Made by a program: the position numbers and the translations under genes. From Chrysosporum bergii ANA360D (GTDB lineage: Bacteria; Cyanobacteriota; Cyanobacteriia; Cyanobacteriales; Nostocaceae): a DNA stretch of 52,340 nucleotides. Numbering within the stretch: position 1 is the first letter of the stretch; each line of letters starts with the position of its first letter. The DNA lies in NCBI RefSeq assembly GCF_029891735.1, contig NZ_JANQDH010000115.1, positions 1-52,340 of the forward strand, given 5' to 3'. The notes under the pieces were generated by a model. The model saw nothing but the letters and a program-made list of their open reading frames with translations. It made no database searches and had not been told where the DNA came from. Positions 26,381-36,673 of this stretch are shown in pieces.

Positions 26381-28103
26381 AAATTGTTTCTTGGCGACGA
26401 TGATCAGCTGCTTGTAATAATAAAGATTCGGCAAAAGCAATGGCATCTGTAGCAGACTTACCACCAGCTAACTGGGCTAGTTCTTCCCGGCGATGACTGA
26501 GATTATCTAAATTAGTAACTCGTACTACAGTACGTTGTTCAGTATGACTACCTTGAGTAATAGTTTGCTTATTGACCCGGAAATGTCGATCAGCCATAGC
26601 TGCTACTAAGGGTTGATGGGTGACACATAATACCTGATTATTTTGACTCAGTTGATGTAATTTTTCGGCGATCGCTTGAGCTACTCTACCAGAAACCCCA
26701 ACATCAATTTCATCAAATACCATGGTTTCACCTGCATCTGCTTGGGAAAAACAAGCTTTTAGGGCTAATAAAAAGCGACTCATTTCTCCCCCAGAAGCAA
26801 CTGCTATCAAGGGTTGTAGTGGTTCCCCTGGGTTGGTGCTTAACATAAAGGTGATTTTGTCTGCACCTGTGGACGTGGGGGAAGTGGGGGCTATTTCCAT
26901 GTGAAACTTTACCTTTTCCATAGCTAGGGGCTTTAGTTCAGCCAGTAATCGCGCCTCTAAATCTGCTGCGGTGTTGCGGCGCAATGTGGTTAAATCTGCA
27001 CAAGCTCGGGTAAGTTGCCCAAAACAAGCCCTTTCTTGGTGTTCTAAACTTTCAATAGATTGTTCACTGTTATTCAGTTCTGCTAATTGTTCTTGGATGC
27101 GTTGGTGATAAGCGATCGCTTCTGTGAGGGTCGGTCCATACTTGCGACAAATTTGTTTTAATTCTTGGATGCGTTCTTCCACTTCTTGTAATCGTTGGGG
27201 ATCAGCTTCTAAACTACTTCCATAAGCATTAATTTGTCTTCCCACTTCGGTGATGGCAGTTTGAGCATCCCTGACTAAATCTAACAGGGCTTGGAGTTGC
27301 ACATCGTACTCTACCATATGATTTAACGTAGCCTCGCTATCTCCCAATAAATCTGCTGCTGCTGGGGTTTCGTTGTCGTTTTGATACAAGAACTGATACA
27401 CCTTGTAGCTCATTTGTTGCAGTTCCACCACATGATTGAGGCGTTCCCGTTCTTGTAGCAGGTTTTCCCATTCCTGGGGATCTTGGAGGTTAGCAGTTCC
27501 CAATTCTTGTGTTTGATAAGTGAGTAAGTCGAGTTGCTGTAAACGTTCCCGTTCTGATGTCCGGCGTTTTTCTAAGCTCAGATGGGCTTGTTGATAAGCA
27601 TTAAAAGCTGCGGACACGACTTGACGCTGTTGGAGCAGAGACTCCCCACCATACATATCTAACCATTCTCGCACTTGGGCAGACTGTCCCACCTGTACAG
27701 TTTGACCCTGAGCCGTAATTTCCACCAGGCGATCGCGCAGTCCTACCATGATCTGGCGGTTGACCAACACCCCATTTACCCGCGACCGACTACGGATATT
27801 ACTAGCAGTAGCTGTAATTTCTCTACTGACAATCACACAATTATCAATTAAATCGATTTCCTGTTCAATCAACCAAGCAGTTAAGGGAGGATGAGATGTA
27901 AAAGTAGCTTCCACTGTTGACCGATTTGTCCCAGTGCGAATTACTCGACTAGAGACTTTACCCCCCAAAGCTGCATCAATGGCATCTAAGATAATTGATT
28001 TTCCCGCGCCTGTTTCTCCTGTCAATACATTCAGTCCAGGGCCAAATTCTAATTCCAGTTGGTCAATCAAGGCAAAATTTTGGATTCGCAGACAAAGCAA
28101 CAT
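26379..28103 (-). CDS. recN: DNA repair protein RecN
   Basis: An SMC-like ATPase acting in double-strand-break repair. Starting at ATG 28101-28103 it is 574 aa (MLLCLRIQNFALIDQLELEF), the usual RecN N-terminus; an ATG at 28161 would add 20 residues that do not belong to the family. Motifs: Walker A TGETGAGKSIILDAI, long coiled-coil arms in the middle (about residues 165-390), a signature region VASGGEMSRFLLALK and Walker B MVFDEIDVGVSGRVAQA. All are intact. A GGAG element lies 11 bp before the chosen start. It is monocistronic as far as can be seen. Confidence 0.95.
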   Translation of the reverse strand: MLLCLRIQNFALIDQLELEFGPGLNVLTGETGAGKSIILDAIDAALGGKVSSRVIRTGTNRSTVEATFTSHPPLTAWLIEQEIDLIDNCVIVSREITATASNIRSRSRVNGVLVNRQIMVGLRDRLVEITAQGQTVQVGQSAQVREWLDMYGGESLLQQRQVVSAAFNAYQQAHLSLEKRRTSERERLQQLDLLTYQTQELGTANLQDPQEWENLLQERERLNHVVELQQMSYKVYQFLYQNDNETPAAADLLGDSEATLNHMVEYDVQLQALLDLVRDAQTAITEVGRQINAYGSSLEADPQRLQEVEERIQELKQICRKYGPTLTEAIAYHQRIQEQLAELNNSEQSIESLEHQERACFGQLTRACADLTTLRRNTAADLEARLLAELKPLAMEKVKFHMEIAPTSPTSTGADKITFMLSTNPGEPLQPLIAVASGGEMSRFLLALKACFSQADAGETMVFDEIDVGVSGRVAQAIAEKLHQLSQNNQVLCVTHQPLVAAMADRHFRVNKQTITQGSHTEQRTVVRVTNLDNLSHRREELAQLAGGKSATDAIAFAESLLLQAADHRRQETI

Positions 28104-28476
28104 CAGGCCAAATACTCCTTTGTGAGTGTTAATTTGCCCAGGAAATTGGGGGGTCAGTACCATCTCGGATGCTGTCTTAACTCAGCCCTGGCAACTTAGC
28201 ACCGAGAAAGCCAGAATATTGAGGAGTAGTTCAATTAGCCGAAAATTGCTGTAAACTAACACCCTGTTTTATTGTATCAAAATCGTTGATGGCTTTTACT
28301 GAGACTCATAATTATTTATGATTTATTTGCATTCTTGGCATTTCCTGTCATGATTGACGGACACCAAAGTAGATCAACCCCCCACTTCTCAAAACTTTTT
28401 TCCTGTTAACTGATGTTTAATTGTAAACTTATTGTTACAATACTTTACATACTTAATCCGACTGGTGGCTTCCTTC
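28104..28476. other. Divergent promoter region, recN and ABC1 kinase
   Basis: About 373 bp between divergent start codons. An inverted repeat TTGTAA (28421-28426), 8-bp spacer, TTACAA (28435-28440) lies 37-56 bp before the kinase ATG at 28477 and could be an operator; the spacer is wrong for NtcA. Nothing else is recognised. Confidence 0.4.
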
Positions 28477-30483
28477 ATGATTGTTAAGACACTTCCCCCC
28501 ACCCCCCGAAAAACTGAGGACAAACCACAAGTGACTGAAGTATTAACAGAAAACAGTCTGACAACCTTGGTTGTGCCTTCCCCAAAACGCATCAACCAAA
28601 AGATCGAAACTGAGGCTATACGTTACAATGCTGAAGAAATCAGGGAGCATTATCGCCAGCGCCCCTGGAAAGTTTTCCAGCGCATTCTCACAGTTTTGCG
28701 GCCAGTCCTAGCCTTTGTGTTTGGTTTATGGTGGGATAGCCGCCGGGGAATAGTGGTGAAAAAACACCACCGGCGAGCTGTTCAATTGCGAGAGCTATTG
28801 ACAAAACTCGGTCCAGCTTATATTAAAATCGGACAGGCTTTATCCACTAGACCGGATTTAGTCCCCCCCACTTACCTAGAAGAGTTAACAAAGTTACAAG
28901 ACCAATTACCCCCATTCCCTAACGAAATTGCTTACCAATTTATTGAGGAAGAACTAGGAGCATCCCCCCCGGAAATTTACGCCGAAATATCCCCCCAGCC
29001 CATTGCCGCAGCTTCTTTGGGTCAAGTTTATAAAGGTAAACTCAAAACTGGTGAAGAAGTAGCCATTAAAGTCCAACGCCCAGACTTAAGAGAACGAATT
29101 ACCATTGACTTGTTTATTTTGCGCCAACTTGCAGCTTGGGTAAAAAGTAGAGTTAAAAGAGTCCGCAGTGATTTAGTGGGTATCCTGGATGAATTGGGCG
29201 ATCGCATCTTTGAAGAAATGGATTATGTTCATGAGGGAGAAAATGCAGAGCGCTTTTTTGAGTTATATGGCCACATAAAAGATATTTATGTACCCAAAAT
29301 TTACTGGGAATACACCAATCGGCGCGTGTTGACCATGGAGTGGATAACCGGGACAAAATTAACTCAAACAGCCGAAATTCAAGCCCAAGGCATAGATGCT
29401 CGTTATCTGATTGAAGTGGGTGTACAATGCTCCCTGCGCCAACTACTAGAACACGGATTTTTCCACGCTGACCCCCACCCAGGGAACTTGTTAGCCACAC
29501 CAGATGGCAAATTAGCTTATCTGGACTTTGGCATGATGAGTGAAGTACAGCCCCCCCAGCGCTATGGTTTAATAGAAGCGATCGTTCACGTTGTTAACCG
29601 TGATTTTGAAGGTTTAGCCAAAGACTATGTAAAGCTGGATTTTTTAGCCCCAGATACAGACTTAACACCAATTATTCCTGCATTTTCCAGAGTGTTTGCT
29701 GATGCTCAAGGAGCCAGTGTTGCTGACTTGAACATTAAAAGCATTACTGATGAACTCTCAGCCCTAATGTATGAGTATCCTTTCCGCGTACCTCCTTACT
29801 ACGCCTTAATTATTCGCTCCCTAGTTACCCTTGAAGGTATTGCAATATATATAGATCCCAACTTCAAAGTTCTCAGCGAAGCTTATCCTTATGTTGCTAA
29901 ACGTTTATTAACTGACCCATCCACCCAATTAAGAACATCTCTCCAAGACTTGCTGTTTAAAGATGAAAAATTCCGTTGGAATCGTTTAGAAAACTTATTG
30001 CGTAATGCGAAGAGAAATCAAGACTACGACTTTAACTTAGTTTTAAACCAGGGTCTAGAATTTCTGTCTTCCGAACGTGGTTCATTCATTCGCGACAGGA
30101 TAGTAGATGAATTTTTAAATGGAGTCAATGCTGTAAGCAGAAATCTTTTGCACAACTTCACCTATGTACTGCGAGAACGAGTAGGTTTAACAGCTATTAA
30201 CGAAACTCCCGGAGCCACAGTTGAGCAACAACAAACCCTAGAGCATATTAAACGCATTGTAAATATACTCCAGGAAACCCGTGGTTTTGATCCAGTGCAA
30301 CTGGCCCCCCAAGTTACCCAACTATTCTTCAACCCAGGTGTACAGCGTTTAGGTCAACAAATTACTCATCGCTTAGTGCAAAAAGCCATAACACGTTTAA
30401 TTCGGGAATTATTAGCCGGGGAAGAAGTAAACATTACCAGCACCAGGAATAAAACAGTACCAATGAACCCTGCAAAAATTTAA
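28477..30483 (+). CDS. ABC1/AarF/UbiB atypical kinase family protein
   Basis: A protein of about 668 aa from ATG 28477 (a TTG at 28432 in frame would give 683). It has the ABC1K hallmarks: the inhibitory KxGQ helix (AYIKIGQALSTRPDLVPPTY), the Ala-rich loop AAASLGQVYKG, the Lys in VAIKVQRP, the catalytic HADPHPGNLL and the metal-binding DFGMM. The C-terminal third is helical and cyanobacteria/plastid-like. Family members in cyanobacteria and chloroplasts support prenylquinone and tocopherol metabolism; the exact role here is unknown. It ends in a gap with a hairpin at 30533-30567. Confidence 0.93.
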   Translation: MIVKTLPPTPRKTEDKPQVTEVLTENSLTTLVVPSPKRINQKIETEAIRYNAEEIREHYRQRPWKVFQRILTVLRPVLAFVFGLWWDSRRGIVVKKHHRRAVQLRELLTKLGPAYIKIGQALSTRPDLVPPTYLEELTKLQDQLPPFPNEIAYQFIEEELGASPPEIYAEISPQPIAAASLGQVYKGKLKTGEEVAIKVQRPDLRERITIDLFILRQLAAWVKSRVKRVRSDLVGILDELGDRIFEEMDYVHEGENAERFFELYGHIKDIYVPKIYWEYTNRRVLTMEWITGTKLTQTAEIQAQGIDARYLIEVGVQCSLRQLLEHGFFHADPHPGNLLATPDGKLAYLDFGMMSEVQPPQRYGLIEAIVHVVNRDFEGLAKDYVKLDFLAPDTDLTPIIPAFSRVFADAQGASVADLNIKSITDELSALMYEYPFRVPPYYALIIRSLVTLEGIAIYIDPNFKVLSEAYPYVAKRLLTDPSTQLRTSLQDLLFKDEKFRWNRLENLLRNAKRNQDYDFNLVLNQGLEFLSSERGSFIRDRIVDEFLNGVNAVSRNLLHNFTYVLRERVGLTAINETPGATVEQQQTLEHIKRIVNILQETRGFDPVQLAPQVTQLFFNPGVQRLGQQITHRLVQKAITRLIRELLAGEEVNITSTRNKTVPMNPAKI

Positions 30484-30532
30484 AGGCTTTAAAACCCAAT
30501 AGCCGAATCAAGGTTTTATATCCCAGACTCCT

Positions 30533-30567
30533 CACCCCACCCTCCTCAGAGCAAGCGGGGAGGGGTG
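30533..30567. repeat. GC-rich hairpin between convergent genes
   Basis: Arms CACCCC (30533-30538) and GGGGTG (30562-30567) continue inward with a second imperfect G/C stem. It may end transcription from the ABC1 kinase gene. It also resembles common dispersed CCCCTC/GAGGGG repeats of these genomes. No T-run follows. Confidence 0.35.
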
Positions 30568-30587
30568 TCAATATTCCTGAGAATTTA

Positions 30588-31049
30588 TTAGTCTTGGCTG
30601 TATCCGTTTCTGTGACGTTTGAGACTTTCTTCTAAAGCTTGAATCTGTTCCCGACGGGCTTCTAATTCCAAAGAACGACGGGCTAAGTCTTGGTTTTGTA
30701 GGGTGAGGGACTGTCGCCAACTTTCCGCCCGTTCTGCTTCCTGTCGTAACTGCGCCGGTGTCATACCACTACTTAGGTAGTTCTGTACTAATTTTACTAC
30801 CCAGTTAGTAGCATCTTCTAAATTTTCAATTTCACCAGTGGGGGAAAGCTGGACTAAAACCAGTAAATTTTCACTCACAGTTTCACTCACAGTAGTTTCT
30901 TGGTCTAACACAATCAAAGTTTCCTCCTGGATAACTACCCAAAGGTTTTCACTTTCTTGACGTGCTAACAAGCGTAACTGATACTTATTTAAGAATGTGT
31001 TTTTATGTACTTGAGCGAGATACAGCATAGTTTCAGGCTTAGTTGACAT
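30588..31049 (-). CDS. Hypothetical coiled-coil protein
   Basis: A 153-aa soluble protein. The first 75 residues look like a small beta-rich domain (MLYLAQVHKNTFLNKYQLRL, then LWVVIQEETLIVLDQ). The C-terminal 55 residues form a charged coiled coil (LRQEAERAESWRQSLTLQNQ onward). I know no function. It is downstream of valS on the same strand, 142 bp away with a hairpin in between, so it probably has its own promoter. The frame and the ATG at 31047-31049 look sound. Confidence 0.65.
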   Translation of the reverse strand: MSTKPETMLYLAQVHKNTFLNKYQLRLLARQESENLWVVIQEETLIVLDQETTVSETVSENLLVLVQLSPTGEIENLEDATNWVVKLVQNYLSSGMTPAQLRQEAERAESWRQSLTLQNQDLARRSLELEARREQIQALEESLKRHRNGYSQD

Positions 31050-31156
31050 TTCCCATCGCCTTTTGTTAACGATACCACAGGATAAATCCTGTTTAGCCGC
31101 GTTTCATCCCCTAGGCTTTAGCGTAGGGTTTCTGACGTTCCCACTATGTTTTGATA

Positions 31157-31183
31157 GGTAACGGTTGAAATTCAACCATTACC
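31157..31183 (-). terminator. Near-perfect palindrome after valS
   Basis: Arms GGTAACGGTTGAA and TTCAACCATTACC pair with one mismatch, 9-35 bp beyond the valS stop on the minus strand. A likely terminator or mRNA 3-prime stabiliser. No strong T-run follows. Confidence 0.5.
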
Positions 31184-31191
31184 CTTTATAC

Positions 31192-34100
31192 CTACCCTAA
31201 ACTAGCCAGGCGATCGCGCAAAATTTCCGCTTGTTTTTCAGCCTCTGCTAAAGATGCTCTTGCACCCTCCACCACTTCCGGGGGGGCTTTATCCACAAAC
31301 TTAGCGTTACTTAACCTTGCACTCAAAGACTTAGCCTCTGCTTCTGCTTTATTGAGGCTTTTTTCCAGTTTAGCGCGTAAAGTAGCAATATCTACCACAT
31401 CCCCAATCAAAGGAATTACCACTTGTACAGTACCCACAACGCCAGCAATCACATTTTCTGCTGCTGGGGGTGGTTGTAATGTTGTCAGTGATTTTTCCGG
31501 ACGGGGCGAAAACCAACTAGCCCATAACTTTTGTCTAGCCTCGGCTGTGATCAGATTTTGGAGAACAAACCAAGATGTGTAACCAAAACCAACTACTTCA
31601 AATAATTTACCTAGAAAAGGAACTTGATAAACCGCATTTGCTGTAGTCCAACCTACACGTACCAAAACCAGCCCGGCCATAATTAAGCCAATGGTTATTA
31701 AACCCCTCTGAGGTTTTTTTGTAGCCGTTGTGGGGCTGACTTTTTCCCCACCAGCAATAGTTAAATTCTCCACTTTGGCCAAATCTCGAATATAAGCTTG
31801 TCCAGTGGTCAGGATTTCTTGCTCTTGGGGATTAGCAGTTTGTAAATTGGCGGTAATTCTCGCCCCCGGCTTAATATCCGCCTCAGCCCGTAAATTGCGA
31901 ATTGTGCGGATTGTACCAATTAGCAGTTCAAACCGTGCCTCCAAATCTGGATTAATCAAGTTATCATCTGCTTGGGGATAGAGTTGTAAAGATAAACTTT
32001 GTAAAGAGTCTGCTGGTTGTTGGGTGAGAGTTTGCCAAATTTCCTCAGTAATGTGAGGCATAAAAGGATGCAGTAACTTTAAAATTCCTTCTAGTACATA
32101 GGCGAGAATTTGTTGCGCCACTAGACGGGATGCGGGATCTGCATCTGTTTGTAACCTGGATTTAACTAACTCAATATACCAATCGCAAAAATCACCCCAG
32201 ATAAATTCATACAAACCCTTTGCAGCTTCCCCTAAACCGTAATTATCAATGTAATTACTAGTTTGTTTGATAAATTGATGATAGCGAGAAAGAATCCAGC
32301 GATCGCTTAATTCCCTAGCCATTGGTTGACCCAGTTGTGCTGGGGTTTGTCCGTCCAAATTCATCATCACAAACCGGGCTGCATTCCACAACTTGTTAGC
32401 AAAATTGCGAGATGCTTCTACAGAAGAAGACTCATCTTTTTTGCGGTCATATTCCAAGCGGATATTTTGACCCGCCCCAGCCACTTCCTTAACTAAAGTA
32501 TAGCGCAGAGCATCAGTACCATATTTGTCAATTAATAACAATGGGTCAATACCATTCCCCTTAGTTTTGGACATTTTCTGACCGTTTTCATCCAAAACTA
32601 AACCGTGGATGTAAACATCATGGAATGGCATAGTACCAGTAAAGTGTCCTGCCATCATGGTCATTCTAGCAACCCAAAAAAAGATGATATCAAAGCCAGT
32701 CACCAAAGTACTATTAGGGTAGTACGTGGCTAAATCGTCAGTTAGTTCTGGCCAACCCAAAGTAGAAAACGGCCAAAGCCCAGAAGAAAACCAAGTATCT
32801 AATACATCTGGGTCTTGTTCTAGCTGGACATTTTCCCCAAATTGTGCTTTAGCCTGTTCCCAAGCAGCATCTGCTGACCTAGCCACCACAAAAGGTGTGT
32901 AGTCAGTAATTTGACCATTGGTTTCACTTACCGCATACCAAGCGGGAATTTGATGACCCCACCATAATTGACGAGAGATACACCAATCCTTTAACTTCAC
33001 CAACCAATCACGATAAACCTTACTCCAGCGCTGGGGGATAAACTCTGGTGAATTTTGGTTGTCAAGAAAATCTAAAGCCTGATCAGCCATAGGGCGAATT
33101 TTCACAAACCACTGAGTAGACAGCAGTGGTTCAACCGGAACCTTACCGCGATCGCTATAAGGAACAGTATGCTTATAATTATCCACCTTCACCAGCACAC
33201 CGTCTAATTCCAAGCGAGCCACCACATTTTTTCTAGCCACAAACCGGTCTTGACCTTGGAACTCTCCAGCTTTGTCATTAAGAGTCCCGTCCTTATTCAT
33301 AATATTGATCAACGGCAAATTGTGACGCTTACCCATTTCAAAATCATTGGGGTCATGGGCGGGAGTCACCTTGACACAACCAGTCCCAAATTCAGGGTCA
33401 ACAAACTGATCAGCAATAATGGGAATTTGCCGGAGTACAATTGGCAGAGTTAAGGTCTTACCAACTAAATGTTTATACCTGTCATCATCGGGATTAACAG
33501 CCACAGCCGTATCACCCAGCATAGTTTCTGGTCGAGTAGTAGCCACCTCCACAAACCCAGAATTATCGCTGAGGGGATAACGGAAATGCCAAAGATAGCC
33601 ATCAACTTCCTGATTATCCACTTCCACATCAGACACAGCCGACTGAGAAGCAGGACACCAATTCACCAAATATTCTCCACGATAAATCAAACCTGACTCG
33701 TAGAGACTGACAAAAGCTTCCAGAACCGCCTTTGATAAACCTTCATCCAAAGTAAACCTTTCCCGTGACCAGTCAACAGAGACACCCAGGCGTTTTAACT
33801 GATTAACAATTGTACCTTCAGAATCAGCCTTCCATTGCCAGGCACGTTCTAAGAACTGTTCGCGTCCTAATTCGTAGCGAGTTTTACCTTCTTTTTTGAG
33901 TTGTTTTTCCAACATCGTGTGAACAGCGATGCTGGCGTGGTCTGTACCAGGTAGCCATAGGGCGTTACGTCCTTTCATGCGGTGATAGCGCATGAGGGTA
34001 TCAATTAAGGAACTTTCAAAAGCATGACCCATGTGCAAACTGCCGGTGACGTTAGGAGGAGGAATCACAATGCAGTAAGGTTCACCACCATGATTGGGGT

Positions 34101-34200
34101 CAGCCTTGTAGAGTTGATTTTCTTCCCAAAATTTTTGCCACTTCGCTTCTGTGGTGAAAGGGTCGTAGAGACTGGGGAGGTTGGTAATATTTGCCGTCAT
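31192..34200 (-). CDS. valS: Valyl-tRNA synthetase with CAAD membrane domain
   Basis: A 1002-aa class I synthetase charging tRNA-Val. The HIGH-type motif is [13 protein letters not shown] (about residues 50-62), the editing domain follows ([12 protein letters not shown]), KMSKS appears as [15 protein letters not shown] (about 547), and then the anticodon-binding helices. Between that domain and the C-terminal coiled coil lies an insertion (about residues 822-916, DNA 31453-31737) with two hydrophobic stretches, [19 protein letters not shown] and [18 protein letters not shown]. This is the CAAD domain described only in cyanobacterial synthetases, which anchors them to membranes. The last 86 residues form the usual ValRS coiled coil. 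All catalytic motifs are present. Confidence 0.97.
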   Translation of the reverse strand: MTANITNLPSLYDPFTTEAKWQKFWEENQLYKADPNHGGEPYCIVIPPPNVTGSLHMGHAFESSLIDTLMRYHRMKGRNALWLPGTDHASIAVHTMLEKQLKKEGKTRYELGREQFLERAWQWKADSEGTIVNQLKRLGVSVDWSRERFTLDEGLSKAVLEAFVSLYESGLIYRGEYLVNWCPASQSAVSDVEVDNQEVDGYLWHFRYPLSDNSGFVEVATTRPETMLGDTAVAVNPDDDRYKHLVGKTLTLPIVLRQIPIIADQFVDPEFGTGCVKVTPAHDPNDFEMGKRHNLPLINIMNKDGTLNDKAGEFQGQDRFVARKNVVARLELDGVLVKVDNYKHTVPYSDRGKVPVEPLLSTQWFVKIRPMADQALDFLDNQNSPEFIPQRWSKVYRDWLVKLKDWCISRQLWWGHQIPAWYAVSETNGQITDYTPFVVARSADAAWEQAKAQFGENVQLEQDPDVLDTWFSSGLWPFSTLGWPELTDDLATYYPNSTLVTGFDIIFFWVARMTMMAGHFTGTMPFHDVYIHGLVLDENGQKMSKTKGNGIDPLLLIDKYGTDALRYTLVKEVAGAGQNIRLEYDRKKDESSSVEASRNFANKLWNAARFVMMNLDGQTPAQLGQPMARELSDRWILSRYHQFIKQTSNYIDNYGLGEAAKGLYEFIWGDFCDWYIELVKSRLQTDADPASRLVAQQILAYVLEGILKLLHPFMPHITEEIWQTLTQQPADSLQSLSLQLYPQADDNLINPDLEARFELLIGTIRTIRNLRAEADIKPGARITANLQTANPQEQEILTTGQAYIRDLAKVENLTIAGGEKVSPTTATKKPQRGLITIGLIMAGLVLVRVGWTTANAVYQVPFLGKLFEVVGFGYTSWFVLQNLITAEARQKLWASWFSPRPEKSLTTLQPPPAAENVIAGVVGTVQVVIPLIGDVVDIATLRAKLEKSLNKAEAEAKSLSARLSNAKFVDKAPPEVVEGARASLAEAEKQAEILRDRLASLG

Positions 34201-34299
34201 GCAGGGAAAACTAACTGTGGAAGGACTCTATAAATTTTGCCATAGCCTGACAAGGGGTTTGAGGGAAAGCCAAAAATCCACATTAGCAGCAAATAACCC

Positions 34300-35556
34300 T
34301 CACCTTCTCACTCCTCTCCTCGCTAACAGCGCCGTACCATAAGCCGCTTCCCGATTCATACAAGCAACCACCGAAACGTTTAAATGTCGTTCACGAATCC
34401 CACACCACTTAGAATTAGCAGCACCACCCCCAGCAGTATAAACACGAGTTAATTTATCTGCCCCCATTTCCTCTAATAGTTCATAACCGCGAGCTTCAAT
34501 TTTGGCTATACTTTCTAACAACCCATGCAGAAATTCCACAGGATCATCAGGGCGTGGTGTCAATCGGGGTGGTAGATGGGGATCATTAATGGGAAAGCGA
34601 TCGCCCGGCTGCAATAATGGGTAATAGTCTAATTCACTGGCTTTTGTGGCATCAATCTTGCTGCTCAACTTTTCTAACTCAGCATCACTAAAAAATTGTT
34701 TTAGTACCGCACCCCCTGTATTAGAAGCACCCCCAGTCAGCCATAAGTTACCCAGACGATGGCTATAAATTCCATACTGTGCATCTTCTACCCGGGTACG
34801 ACTCAAGAGTTTTACTACTAAAGTTGAACCTAAAGAGGTCACAGCTTCCCCTGGGGATGTTACCCCACTAGCTAAAAAAGCTGCAATACTATCAGTTGTA
34901 CCCGCACACACCAAGCAATCACCAGGGAAATTAAACTGAGAGGCAATTTCTGGGCGCAGTTTGCCTATGGGAGTACCAGGAGGTAGAACGGTGGGTAGTT
35001 GAATAGGTAATTGCAGGTGTTCCAGCCATTGTGGATATTTTAAGTTTTCCACATCATAGCCCAGCTTTAAAGCGTTGTGATAATCACTGACCCCTAAATG
35101 CCCATGCAGCAGAAACCCTAACCAGTCGGCTTGATGCAGAAAATATCTAGCTTGGCTAAAAGTCGGTTGCTGCATCATCCACAGCAGTTTGGCTAGGCTA
35201 GAAGTGGCGCTTAAGACATTGTGATGTAAAGGTGCAATGTTTCTCAACTGCGGCAACACCACTGATCCTCGCCCATCGTTGTACAATAAAGGTGCATCTA
35301 CAGGTTTACCAATGGCATCACACAGCAAAACCGTGGCAGAAGTACCATTGATGGCGATCGCCTGAATGTTTCGCCGCAATTTTTCTGGTATTTGTCCCAG
35401 CAGAGTGAATAAAGCTGTTTCCCAAGTAGTGGCTAAATCAGCACCAGCCTCATCTACCCAGGGATACTTGATTTCTGCCATGCTAGAAGCTTGATGATTA
35501 ATCACTACAGCCCTAGCGCCAGATGTGCCAAAATCCATTCCTAAATAAAAATTCAT
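34300..35556 (-). CDS. FGGY-family sugar kinase, probable D-ribulose kinase
   Basis: A 418-aa carbohydrate kinase of the cyanobacterial/plant XK1-like group, for which D-ribulose kinase activity has been described in Synechococcus. The N-terminal phosphate-binding strand is YLGMDFGTSGARAVV, the substrate/ATP region includes AINGTSATVLLCD, and the catalytic Asp is in AGTTDSIAAFLASG, followed by SLGSTLVVKLLS. The C-terminal adenosine motif is VYTAGGGAANSKWC. The length is shorter than classical xylulokinase (about 480-500), as is normal for this group. It stands alone between valS and psaM, the latter being divergent. Substrate is by analogy. Confidence 0.82.
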   Translation of the reverse strand: MNFYLGMDFGTSGARAVVINHQASSMAEIKYPWVDEAGADLATTWETALFTLLGQIPEKLRRNIQAIAINGTSATVLLCDAIGKPVDAPLLYNDGRGSVVLPQLRNIAPLHHNVLSATSSLAKLLWMMQQPTFSQARYFLHQADWLGFLLHGHLGVSDYHNALKLGYDVENLKYPQWLEHLQLPIQLPTVLPPGTPIGKLRPEIASQFNFPGDCLVCAGTTDSIAAFLASGVTSPGEAVTSLGSTLVVKLLSRTRVEDAQYGIYSHRLGNLWLTGGASNTGGAVLKQFFSDAELEKLSSKIDATKASELDYYPLLQPGDRFPINDPHLPPRLTPRPDDPVEFLHGLLESIAKIEARGYELLEEMGADKLTRVYTAGGGAANSKWCGIRERHLNVSVVACMNREAAYGTALLARRGVRR

Positions 35557-35713
35557 GGTTTGATCAACTGTTTTTGATGAAAATTAATAAATAGCTACTG
35601 GTTGATCACTGTTTATGTTGCATCTTGTTACAAGATATTCGACATTTTTGGCAAAACAGTGAAAAGTAGTAAACGAACTGTTCAATATTTTCAAGCTCAG
35701 GAGGGTTCCCACC

Positions 35714-35809
35714 GTGCCTATATCAGATACTCAAGTGTATATTGCTTTGGCTGTCGCGCTGATTCCAGGAATTCTGGCTTGGCGTTTAGCAACAGAACTG
35801 TATAAATAA
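35714..35809 (+). CDS. psaM: Photosystem I subunit XII (PsaM)
   Basis: A 31-codon gene encoding [20 protein letters not shown] then [11 protein letters not shown]. It matches the PsaM pattern: an (A/P)xSDTQ start, one membrane helix, and the invariant end RL(A/S)TELYK. PsaM is a single-helix subunit at the trimer interface of cyanobacterial photosystem I. The start is GTG, with an ideal ribosome site AGGAGG 10 bases upstream (35698-35703). It is easily missed because of its size and GTG start, and because a longer frame overlaps it. A double hairpin follows, so it is probably a single-gene transcript. Confidence 0.93.
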   Translation: MPISDTQVYIALAVALIPGILAWRLATELYK

Positions 35810-35830
35810 CGCCTGGTTCTGAGATGCTTA

Positions 35831-35888
35831 AGTGGGGTATATCACCACCCCACTGTTAAACAACCATCGAATTAGTAATGGTTGTTTT
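35831..35888 (+). terminator. psaM terminator: two successive hairpins
   Basis: First stem AGTGGGGT (35831-35838) with ACCCCACT (35847-35854); second stem AAACAACCAT (35858-35867) with ATGGTTGTTT (35878-35887), running into TTTTATT. The second has the form of an intrinsic terminator. The first stem starts with a segment like the dispersed repeat (AGTGGGGTATATC). Confidence 0.7.
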
Positions 35889-36202
35889 ATTCACAACCAA
35901 ACAGAAAAATAATAAGTACTCACTGATCCATAACTTGATTCGCCGCTATATTTTTGACATAGTTAAATATTATTGATATAATTTTTTCCAAAAAAATCAT
36001 CAGGTAGACTAGTCCTTGGTGGTCAGATGCTAAAGGCTTTCCTATACTGGCTATTTACGTATTTTATGTTTAATTTTTACATTAAATATACGTGTAGCAA
36101 TTGCCAAAAAATGAAGTAATATGACAGCTAACTAAGGCTGTAATCATTGCCAGTGTGCTTTGTATGATGATGCCATTAAATCAATAAGGTTATTTTAGCA
36201 TA
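35889..36202. other. AT-rich gap after psaM, no gene seen
   Basis: About 310 bp of AT-rich DNA holding the promoter of the next gene. No RNA gene, repeat or clear binding site recognised. Confidence 0.4.
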
Positions 36203-36604
36203 ATGAACGCGAGTCAACCTTCTAGACCACCGCTACAACCTACACAACAACGCCGGATTACTCCTAGACCAAAACGGCATCTTCGTCAACGTTCCTACCA
36301 GGTGATGGCCTTGGAAACCACCGCCAAGATAGTCGTTAATTTGACCATTTCCGCAGCCGCACTATCTGGCCTATTGCAACTTATTCCTTATCAATGGAGA
36401 CAGCAAGACAGACTGCGAGAAGTCAGTACAGAAGTCAAGCTGATGGAAGAACGTGTGGAGAGTTTACAGAGAGAATTTAAACGTAATTTTGATCCCCATC
36501 AAACTCATAGTATCAGACAACAGCAGGCCTACAGATTTGAGCCTGATCAACTTCCGGTAGTCTTCGTCAATCAAGATGGTCAAGAAGTTAAAGTATTAGA
36601 GTGA
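36203..36604 (+). CDS. Hypothetical protein, one membrane helix and coiled coil
   Basis: A 133-aa protein. It has a basic, Pro/Gln/Arg-rich N-terminus (first 35 residues), a hydrophobic helix at about 45-63 (IVVNLTISAAALSGLLQLI), a coiled coil at about 70-95 (LREVSTEVKLMEERVESLQR) and a short soluble tail. The layout recalls FtsB/DivIC-type or septum-associated small bitopic proteins, but no family motif supports that. A cytoplasmic basic N-terminus could touch DNA or lipids. Function unknown. Confidence 0.65.
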   Translation: MNASQPSRPPLQPTQQRRITPRPKRHLRQRSYQVMALETTAKIVVNLTISAAALSGLLQLIPYQWRQQDRLREVSTEVKLMEERVESLQREFKRNFDPHQTHSIRQQQAYRFEPDQLPVVFVNQDGQEVKVLE

Positions 36605-36673
36605 TGATTGCGGGAATAATATTTACCATGTTAGGAATCACCCAAGCGCCCCACCAAAAATTTATGCTGGGGT

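Noticed and set aside
28421-28440. TTGTAA-N8-TTACAA as an NtcA site
   Set aside because: The GTA/TAC halves are 10 bp apart where NtcA needs 8; kept only as an unspecified inverted repeat.
35602-35805. 67-codon frame overlapping psaM
   Set aside because: It is in another frame than PsaM, has a composition unlike proteins, and ends at the psaM 3-prime end.
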